Assembly (NCBI GenBank): GCA_029250305.1
Contig: JAQXFM010000258.1
Span: 1-13,468, forward strand
DNA: 13,468 bases
Origin: Candidatus Poseidoniaceae archaeon
Lineage (GTDB): Archaea; Thermoplasmatota; Poseidoniia; Poseidoniales; Poseidoniaceae
Direction: 5' to 3'
Both the position numbers and the translations under genes were made by a program. Numbering within the stretch: the first letter of the stretch is position 1; each line of letters begins with the position of its first letter. Below the pieces are notes generated by a model that was given only the letters and a program-made list of their open reading frames with translations, made no database searches and was not told the DNA's origin. This document shows positions 7,488-13,468 of this stretch, one piece after another.

Positions 7488-8852
7488 ATGGATGGGGAGG
7501 CGACTCGCAAGAAATTTGCAGTTTTCTGTTCCCTCGCCTTGTTTATTTTCAGTGCTCTTTCGGTTGCAATTCATCCCTCAATCGTTGAACTCGAGGACCC
7601 ATTCACTCCCCTCGAAAGCACTCGCAGCACGGATACCGATGGCGACAACGTAAGTGACGTTGACGATTCCTGCCCAAACGGGGCAACCGGATGGAATTCC
7701 ACATCCTTTACCGACCACGATTCAGATGGCTGCCGGGACTCAGATGAAGACTCAGACGACGACAATGATGGAGTGGCTGATGGGATCGACGACTGTCCGA
7801 TTGGTGTGCTCGGTTGGACGTCATCGACATCCACTGACCATGATTCAGATGGCTGCAGAGACACCGCGCCTGAGGATGATGATGACGATAACGATTCGAT
7901 TTCAGATGCCAATGATGATTGCCCAATGGGTGAAATCGGATGGACCCCTACGACCTCGTCAGACCATGACTCGGATGGGTGCAAAGACGACACCAATGAA
8001 GACCTCGATGACGATAATGATGGTCAGCCAGATGCCTTCGATGATTGTCCAACCGGTGAACTGAATTGGATTTCCTCGACCGCAACGGATCACGATGACG
8101 ATGGTTGTCAAGACAGCAGCGAAGACACGGATGATGACAATGATGGGGTTGATGATGGCCTTGATGCTTGCACACCGGGTGACAGAGGTTGGACTTCCAA
8201 CGCCGGCACTGATTACGATTCTGACGGCTGTCAAGACAGCAGTGAAGACACCGATGACGATGATGACAGCGTTCTCGATGCTGCTGATGATTGCGAAACT
8301 GGTGACATGAATTGGGTCCCATCACCCTCGACAGACTACGACAGCGATGGTTGCCAAGACAGCAGTGAAGACGCCGATGATGACAACGATGGTGTAACCG
8401 ATGGAAGCGATGATTGCCCCACGGGTGACCTCAGTTGGATCTCAACTCCAGCCACTGACAACGATGGCGATGGCTGTCAAGATGCTTCTGCCGAGGACGA
8501 CGATGACGATAACGATGGAATTGCAGACGGATCCGATGGTTGCCCAACAGGCGACGTTGGTTGGTCGCCGAGTTCTTCCACTGACTACGATTCAGACGGT
8601 TGTCAAGACAGCGGCGAAGACGATGACGATGACAATGATGGCGTTCTTGACCTTGCGCCTGACGTTTGCCAAACGGGCGATCTGGGCTGGATTTCAACGC
8701 CTTCGACCGATTACGACGGTGATGGCTGCCAGGACAATTCAGAAGACGAGGACAAGGACAATGACGGCGTCAACGATGATGACGACGACTGCCCAACTGG
8801 AAGTCTGAATTGGGTTTCCTCCAGCGCAACCGACAACGACGGCGATGGCTGA
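7488..8852 (+). CDS. Giant acidic TSP3-like repeat surface protein, N-terminal part (frameshifted)
   Basis: Secreted, calcium-binding repeat protein, probably a cell-surface adhesin or extracellular structural protein (role inferred). From ATG 7488 it has 454 codons. A signal peptide is visible: basic n-region (R7-K8-K9), then FAVFCSLALFIFSALSVA. A short linker leads to ten acidic units starting at 7632. Each has a DDDNDG-type Ca2+ loop, D-x-C-P-x-G, a Trp seven residues after that Cys, and a TDYDSDGC-type second loop with Cys 20 residues after the first. The frame ends at TGA 8850-8852 in the middle of the tenth unit, exactly where the second Cys codon should be, and the next ORF continues the same unit in another frame. 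It is therefore the front half of one broken gene. An upstream GTG at 7434 gives 472 codons but places 18 polar residues before the signal, so 7488 is preferred. Confidence 0.85.
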   Translation: MDGEATRKKFAVFCSLALFIFSALSVAIHPSIVELEDPFTPLESTRSTDTDGDNVSDVDDSCPNGATGWNSTSFTDHDSDGCRDSDEDSDDDNDGVADGIDDCPIGVLGWTSSTSTDHDSDGCRDTAPEDDDDDNDSISDANDDCPMGEIGWTPTTSSDHDSDGCKDDTNEDLDDDNDGQPDAFDDCPTGELNWISSTATDHDDDGCQDSSEDTDDDNDGVDDGLDACTPGDRGWTSNAGTDYDSDGCQDSSEDTDDDDDSVLDAADDCETGDMNWVPSPSTDYDSDGCQDSSEDADDDNDGVTDGSDDCPTGDLSWISTPATDNDGDGCQDASAEDDDDDNDGIADGSDGCPTGDVGWSPSSSTDYDSDGCQDSGEDDDDDNDGVLDLAPDVCQTGDLGWISTPSTDYDGDGCQDNSEDEDKDNDGVNDDDDDCPTGSLNWVSSSATDNDGDG

Positions 8853-11800
8853 AGACGCTGGTGAAGATGGCGACGATGACAACGATGGACTCCTTGACGG
8901 CAGTGACGAATGCCCCGATGGTGATGTCGGATGGTCACCAAGTTCCACAACGGATTATGACAGCGATGGCTGCCGTGATGCGGGTGAAGACCCTGATGAT
9001 GACAACGATGGTGTAGCCGACGGCTCTGATTTGTGTGCAAAGGGTTTGCTCAATTGGGTGTCAAACCCGACCACAGATGTCGACGGTGATGGTTGCAATG
9101 ATGCAGCTGAAGATTCCGATGATGACAACGATGGAACATCCGATTCCAGCGATAACTGCCCTGTCGACGCCAATGCCAATCAAAACAACTACGATTTCGA
9201 TTCTCTTGGTGATGTATGCGATCCAGATGACGACAACGACGGTGTTGACGATGTGGATGATAATTGTGCACAGGGTGCTCAGCAATGGGTGTCGTCCGCT
9301 GCGAATGATTACGATTCCGACGGATGTCATGACAGCACTGAAGACGATGACGATGACAATGACGGGGTCAATGACTCAGTTGATGATTGTAAAACTGGTG
9401 AATTGAGTTGGGTCTCAACAAGCCTCACCGACCGTGACCAAGATGGTTGCAAAGATTACTCGAACGAAGACTTGGACGATGACGAAGACGGCATTCCAGA
9501 TACCTCTGATGACTGCCCACGCGGCAACATGGGTTGGACGCTATCGGCAAGCACTGATTACGACTCAGATGGATGTCAAGACTCAAGCGAAGATCTCGAT
9601 GATGACAATGACAATCTCTGCGACACAGGCGGTAACTCCACCTACGGTGGCTCCCTCGTACAAACTTCAAGCAAATGTGACAACGGTTACGCCATCACTT
9701 GGGGGAATGGCTGGCGCTACATTGCTCCAGATGAATGCCCGAAAGGCAGCATGGGGTGGACAGTCAGTTGGACCACCGACCGAGATGGCGATGGATGCAA
9801 CGATGCAAATGAGGATGCAGACGATGACAACGACGGTGTCGGCGATTCAAGTGACAATTGCCCATTCCATCACAATCCAACTCAGGCTGATTATGATTCG
9901 GATGGCGCAGGCGATCCGTGTGATGCTGATGACGATAATGATGGCATTCCTGATGCCGGATTTGACGGAAATTGGACCCTCTCCGACGACAATGACAAAT
10001 GCAGGTTTGGCGAACTCGGATGGACTTCCAGTGTTGCAAATGATCACGACCAAGACGGTTGCCGAGACTCAACCGAAGATGACGATGATGATAACGACGG
10101 GCTACTTGACTCGAACGACGATTGCACCCCCGGCGATATTGGATGGACCTCAAACTCGACAACCGACTATGATGGTGATGGGTGTCAAGATGACCTCGAA
10201 GACATGGACGATGACAACGATGGTGTGATTGACCTCAACGATAATTGCCCAAAGGGATTGACTGGTTGGACGCCAACACTCACCAACGATTACGATTCTG
10301 ATGGCTGCAAAGACGACACAGAGGATGATGACGATGATGACGACGGTGTCCTCGATGATGTCGATGTCTGTGTGAAGGGTGACATTGGTTGGGTCTCTTC
10401 TGGAGCTACTGACTATGACAGCGATGGCTGTCAAGATGCTCAAGAAGACCTTGACGATGACAATGATGGCGTTCGTGACACGGACGATGATTGCCGATTA
10501 GGCGAGCTCAATTGGACCTCGACACCAGCCAATGACTACGATTCCGATGGTTGTAGGGACCTCACCGAAGATCTCGACGATGACAATGACCTCATCTTGG
10601 ATGTTGACGACCAATGCATGCCGGGTGACCTTGGGTGGACTTCAAATCTGAGTTCAGACCATGATGCCGACGGTTGTAACGACGCCTCTGAAGACGATGA
10701 CGACGACAACGATGGTGTGATTGACAACCTCGACGATTGTCCAACCGGCGAAGTCGGTTGGATTGCAGTGAACCAAGACGGAGGTGGCGTGGTGACCGAT
10801 TATGACGACGATGGTTGCCGCGATGCAAGTGAAGACATGGACGATGATAACGATCGGGTCTTCGATCTTGACGACTCGTGTCCTAAGGGTATTGATAATT
10901 GGCCGCTTTTACTTTCTCCTTATTCCGACCATGACGGCGACGGCTGCCTGGACCAGTTCCATCCCTCCTACAACCTAGAAGAAGACTTGGATGACGATGA
11001 TGACGGTGTTCTCGATGTCGCCGACACATGCCACTACGGCGATATCAACTGGATCAGCAGCATTATGACGGACCACGATGCTGATGGCTGCCGGGATGAA
11101 ACTGAGGATGACGACGATGATAATGACACCATCACCGACTCTGAAGATCAATGCCCTCGAGGCGATATTGGCTGGCTGCCATCCGCTGAGACCGATTTTG
11201 ATTCCGACGGATGTCAAGATGACATGGAGGACGATGATGATGACAATGACGGCGTGACAGACTACCTCGATTTGTGCAAAAACACAATCCTTGATTGGAC
11301 CTCAGAAGAGGGGACCGATCACGATTATGATGGATGCAAGGACGATGTTGAGGACGATGACGACGATAATGACGGCGTTCTTGATGACGTTGATGATTGC
11401 CCGACCGGTTGGATTGGGTGGCTCTCAAGTCCAGTCGCTGGTCTCGATTATGACCAAGACGGCTGCTATGATCAATACGAAGATGATGATTGGGATAATG
11501 ATGGCATGCTCAACGGTCAAGACGCTTGTAAAGCAGGTGCTTTGGATTGGACCGCTGGTCCAGCCACGGATTATGACAATGATGGGTGTCAAGACTCCAC
11601 TGAAGACTCAGACGACGATAACGACATGGTGCCCGATATCTTTGATGACTGCAGCAAAGGTATCATGGGTTGGATTTCATCTGAACTCACTGACCATGAC
11701 GGCGATGGTTGCAACGATGCTGAGGAAGACGAAGACGATGACAATGACACGTTCTTGGATACAGACGATGTGTGCCCTCTTGGGTTTACCAACTGGGAGC

Positions 11801-12474
11801 CAACAGATATGCTCGACCGGGATCAAGACGGTTGCCTTGACCAGCAAGAAGACGACGATGATGACAACGATGGTGTCCCCGATGCAGACGACGATTGCCC
11901 AGTGGGTGACGTTGACTGGACTTCCTCCTTAGTGACCGACTACGACACCGACGGTTGTCAAGACATGAACGAAGATCTTGATGACGATAACGACTTGGTT
12001 CTCGATCTATCCGATGATTGCCCAACTGGTGAGCTCGGTTGGATTTCTTATGAGGAAACTGATTTCGATGGCGACGGTTGTCAAGACCTGTCAGAGGATT
12101 CGGACGATGATAATGACTTGGTTCCTGATACCCTTGATTTCTGTGGAAAGGAGTCCACCAACTGGGAGTCAAACATTGAAACTGATTTCGATTCAGACGG
12201 ATGTGAAGATGAATTCGAAGATGACGACGATGATAATGATGGTGTCCCTGACTACCTCGATGCATGCAAACGTGGCGAGATGGACTGGATTTCAGATCCA
12301 GTGTTGGATTACGATGCTGACGGTTGCCGTGACTCAGACGAAGACCTCGATGATGACAATGATGGCGTAGCTGACATCGATGATTCGTGCCAGAAAGGTG
12401 ATCTGGAATGGCAATCGTTCAACCAGACGGATTCTGACGCTGATGGATGCCAAGATAAGACCGAAGACATCGAT
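7632..12474 (+). repeat. Tandem array of about 38 acidic TSP3-like repeats, about 123-base period
   Basis: Diverged in-frame protein repeats, not identical DNA repeats. The consensus unit of about 41 residues is DDDNDGVxDxxDDCPxG-xxxW-x-S-xxx-TDYDSDGCQDxxED. The two Cys are 20 residues apart, about 21 residues separate one unit's second Cys from the next unit's first, and the Trp lies 7 after the first Cys. In a representative unit about a third of the residues are Asp or Glu. The two Asp-rich loops per unit match the D-x-D-x-D-G calcium motif of thrombospondin type 3 repeats. The Cys pair could form one disulfide per unit, closing the Trp-containing loop. About ten units lie before the frameshift at 8850 and about 28 after. 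Unit sequences differ from each other throughout, which suggests an old array without recent homogenisation. Confidence 0.9.
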
Positions 12475-12684
12475 TATGAAGATCCAGAAGACAACAATGA
12501 AACGGGCATCGACTGCAACCCATACATCACTACCTGTGAGGATGATGCAGAAGAAAAAGAACCGGACGCAGACGCCACATCATCAGAGGAAAGTGTGCGA
12601 AGCATGATTCTCGGCTTGTTAGCAATGGCGTTGGTCCCAACCGGTCTTGGTGCCTTACTCATCGCTTACAGGATTCAATGGTAG
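8845..12684 (+). CDS. Giant acidic TSP3-like repeat surface protein, C-terminal part with membrane anchor (frameshifted)
   Basis: Continuation, in a different frame, of the protein encoded at 7488-8852. The ATG at 8845 (1,279 codons) falls inside a repeat and has no signal peptide, so it is probably not a real start. About 28 further acidic units follow, most about 41 residues long with the same Cys/Trp/Asp pattern. Exceptions: two shorter 36-residue units of classical TSP3 form (9118-9225 and 9820-9927), a Cys-containing insertion (9619-9729), and small insertions in the units near 10760 and 10900. After the last unit come a Cys pair (CNPYITTC), a Glu/Asp/Ser linker, and a C-terminal hydrophobic helix (about 12604-12669) ending AYRIQW, which should anchor the protein in the membrane with the repeats outside. 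If the two missing bases are restored, the whole protein is about 1,732 residues. TAG stop at 12682-12684. Confidence 0.85.
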   Translation: MAEDAGEDGDDDNDGLLDGSDECPDGDVGWSPSSTTDYDSDGCRDAGEDPDDDNDGVADGSDLCAKGLLNWVSNPTTDVDGDGCNDAAEDSDDDNDGTSDSSDNCPVDANANQNNYDFDSLGDVCDPDDDNDGVDDVDDNCAQGAQQWVSSAANDYDSDGCHDSTEDDDDDNDGVNDSVDDCKTGELSWVSTSLTDRDQDGCKDYSNEDLDDDEDGIPDTSDDCPRGNMGWTLSASTDYDSDGCQDSSEDLDDDNDNLCDTGGNSTYGGSLVQTSSKCDNGYAITWGNGWRYIAPDECPKGSMGWTVSWTTDRDGDGCNDANEDADDDNDGVGDSSDNCPFHHNPTQADYDSDGAGDPCDADDDNDGIPDAGFDGNWTLSDDNDKCRFGELGWTSSVANDHDQDGCRDSTEDDDDDNDGLLDSNDDCTPGDIGWTSNSTTDYDGDGCQDDLEDMDDDNDGVIDLNDNCPKGLTGWTPTLTNDYDSDGCKDDTEDDDDDDDGVLDDVDVCVKGDIGWVSSGATDYDSDGCQDAQEDLDDDNDGVRDTDDDCRLGELNWTSTPANDYDSDGCRDLTEDLDDDNDLILDVDDQCMPGDLGWTSNLSSDHDADGCNDASEDDDDDNDGVIDNLDDCPTGEVGWIAVNQDGGGVVTDYDDDGCRDASEDMDDDNDRVFDLDDSCPKGIDNWPLLLSPYSDHDGDGCLDQFHPSYNLEEDLDDDDDGVLDVADTCHYGDINWISSIMTDHDADGCRDETEDDDDDNDTITDSEDQCPRGDIGWLPSAETDFDSDGCQDDMEDDDDDNDGVTDYLDLCKNTILDWTSEEGTDHDYDGCKDDVEDDDDDNDGVLDDVDDCPTGWIGWLSSPVAGLDYDQDGCYDQYEDDDWDNDGMLNGQDACKAGALDWTAGPATDYDNDGCQDSTEDSDDDNDMVPDIFDDCSKGIMGWISSELTDHDGDGCNDAEEDEDDDNDTFLDTDDVCPLGFTNWEPTDMLDRDQDGCLDQQEDDDDDNDGVPDADDDCPVGDVDWTSSLVTDYDTDGCQDMNEDLDDDNDLVLDLSDDCPTGELGWISYEETDFDGDGCQDLSEDSDDDNDLVPDTLDFCGKESTNWESNIETDFDSDGCEDEFEDDDDDNDGVPDYLDACKRGEMDWISDPVLDYDADGCRDSDEDLDDDNDGVADIDDSCQKGDLEWQSFNQTDSDADGCQDKTEDIDYEDPEDNNETGIDCNPYITTCEDDAEEKEPDADATSSEESVRSMILGLLAMALVPTGLGALLIAYRIQW

Positions 12685-12720
12685 CCTTCGTGATACCTCC
12701 GGATTAAAGAAGGACGGCAC

Positions 12721-12727
12721 GGTGGAG
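12721..12727 (+). promoter_or_regulatory. Ribosome binding site of the FMN reductase-family gene
   Basis: GGTGGAG ends five bases before the ATG at 12733 and is a good Shine-Dalgarno match that supports this start. A weak TATA-like patch (ATTAAAG, 12703-12709) lies just upstream, within the 48-base gap after the repeat-protein stop. A separate promoter is therefore possible. Confidence 0.5.
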
Positions 12728-12732
12728 CCCAC

Positions 12733-13230
12733 ATGAAGCAAATCGCTATTCTCGTTGCCTCCTCAGGGTCGAATGCAGAACTCGCAAATGAGTTCGAGCA
12801 GCGCCTACTCACCGCAGGGGTCAACTCACATATGATTCTCCTCGACGAGCTGAACTTACCACTTTACACAGCGGCGATGGATAAATCGAATCCTCCAATG
12901 CCGATGTTCGTAGAGGCAGCACACCAAGTCGAATCTGCAACAGGGTTGATTGTCTGTGCTCCTGAGTACAACGGATCCATGCCGCCAGTGTTGAACAATT
13001 TCATTGCATGGCTTTCCACTCGCAGCGATGATTTCCGCCAACACTTCAACGGCAAGCCAGTTGCTTTAGCCACTCATAGCGGCGGCGGGGGTCACAACCT
13101 CACGACCTCCATGCGCATACAGTTTGCACACCTTGGAGCAAATGTTCTCGGGCGAGTGGCCATTGTGAATTCCAAGAAACCAATCAACCATGCCACGATT
13201 GAAGCGCTTGTCCAAGGGGTGATTCAATGA
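12733..13230 (+). CDS. NAD(P)H-dependent FMN reductase family flavoprotein
   Basis: Flavodoxin-like oxidoreductase of 165 residues that uses NAD(P)H to reduce FMN, quinones or other acceptors in the cytoplasm. Visible: first strand IAILVASSGS followed by N14 (phosphate-binding loop of the flavin site), and the family signature A76-PEYNGSMPP-V86, followed by a helix NNFIAWLS. A Gly-rich loop THSGGGGH (114-121) matches the second flavin-contacting loop. The length is slightly short for the family (about 175-190) but no core element seems missing. The start at 12733 is supported by GGTGGAG upstream. Its TGA overlaps the ATG of the downstream pirin gene (ATGA at 13227-13230), so the two are very probably cotranscribed and translationally coupled, suggesting a shared redox task. 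The substrate is unknown. Confidence 0.88.
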   Translation: MKQIAILVASSGSNAELANEFEQRLLTAGVNSHMILLDELNLPLYTAAMDKSNPPMPMFVEAAHQVESATGLIVCAPEYNGSMPPVLNNFIAWLSTRSDDFRQHFNGKPVALATHSGGGGHNLTTSMRIQFAHLGANVLGRVAIVNSKKPINHATIEALVQGVIQ

Positions 13231-13468
13231 ATCGCCGATCCTTGAAAACAACAGTACCCACTCACACGGTTCTCGAAGGCGGAGGTTTCCCCGTTCGTCG
13301 CCCAGCAGCCATGGGCTCACTGATGAGCCCGTTCTTACTGCTCGATGAAATGGGGCCGGTTCATTGGGACCCCTACGCTGCAATCGGTGCTCCAGATCAT
13401 CCTCACAGGGGTTTTGAAACGGTGACGTACATGATTCAAGGTGCCATGCAACACCGGGACAGTGCAGG
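13227..13468 (+). CDS. Pirin family protein, 5' part only (runs off the window)
   Basis: The frame is open from ATG 13227 to the window end, giving 80 of roughly 280-300 expected residues. The N-terminal cupin of pirin is recognisable: a GGGFPVRRP start, then SPFLLLDEMGPV, then the signature DHPHRGFETVTYM with H58 and H60 as two of the four expected iron ligands, followed by H76-R-D-S-x-G. Pirins are double-cupin metalloproteins; some are quercetin dioxygenases and others are redox-sensing cofactors, and this fragment does not tell which. The ATGA overlap with the upstream flavin reductase-family gene suggests an operon. The other two ligands and the C-terminal cupin lie beyond the window. 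Confidence 0.92.
   Translation, partial: MNRRSLKTTVPTHTVLEGGGFPVRRPAAMGSLMSPFLLLDEMGPVHWDPYAAIGAPDHPHRGFETVTYMIQGAMQHRDSA

Noticed and set aside
8845..8852. prfB-like programmed +1 frameshift at the TGA
   Set aside because: A +1 shift would join the frames, but the product would lack the Cys found in nearly every unit and be one residue short; restoring two bases gives a perfect unit. Kept only as a minor alternative.
7632..12474. CRISPR or satellite DNA as the cause of the 123-base periodicity
   Set aside because: The repeats are diverged at DNA level, have no constant repeat with unique spacers, and are conserved at protein level, so the periodicity is coding.
7654..12607. Many His/Arg-rich or Met/Thr-rich ORFs overlapping the repeat array on both strands
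   Set aside because: They arise from reading GAT/GAC-rich repeat codons in the wrong frame or strand (ATG/ACG/TCA/CAT series) and have no independent features.

Overview
The window is dense, protein-coding, moderate-GC DNA that looks archaeal. The best guess is a planktonic euryarchaeon of the Marine Group II (Poseidoniia) type. This is an inference from gene content: a PHP-type family X DNA polymerase, a K+-dependent membrane pyrophosphatase of the Na+-pump-like kind, a short lipobox lipoprotein, and a giant secreted protein built from acidic thrombospondin type 3-like calcium-binding repeats. No rRNA, tRNA, CRISPR array, transposase or phage gene was seen.

Layout. Positions 1-1933 (minus) hold nearly all of polX, cut off by the left window edge. 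Positions 2023-2358 (plus) hold a small three-helix membrane protein that ends exactly where a NifU-like Fe-S scaffold domain gene (2359-2697, minus) ends. A 164-base divergent spacer leads to hppA (2862-4943, plus), followed on the same strand by a lipoprotein of unknown function (4993-5964) and a small alpha/beta hydrolase (5974-6582). The hydrolase overlaps tail to tail with a minus-strand pair: a glutaredoxin (6568-6843) and an unidentified alpha/beta protein (6897-7358). A short divergent promoter region precedes the dominant feature, about 5.2 kb of plus-strand DNA (7488-12684). It encodes a secreted, C-terminally anchored protein of about 38 tandem acidic repeats, split into two reading frames at 8845-8852. 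After it come an NADPH-dependent FMN reductase family flavoprotein (12733-13230) and, overlapping by ATGA, the start of a pirin gene cut off by the right edge.

How the genes fit together. There is no single pathway. hppA recovers energy from pyrophosphate made by biosynthesis and probably pumps Na+. NifU-like, glutaredoxin, flavin reductase and pirin form a loose redox/metal theme. The lipoprotein and the repeat protein belong to the cell surface.

The most notable observations are: (1) the repeat protein is broken by an apparent 2-base loss exactly at a conserved Cys codon, so the two ORFs are almost certainly one gene of about 1,732 codons; (2) the repeat unit is an unusual 41-residue TSP3 derivative with a Cys pair and an invariant-looking Trp, and the array contains two classical TSP3 repeats and one Cys-rich insert; (3) the PolX palm appears to have lost its third catalytic aspartate through a Q-x-D to D-x-Q exchange. 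No clearly new multi-gene system was recognised.
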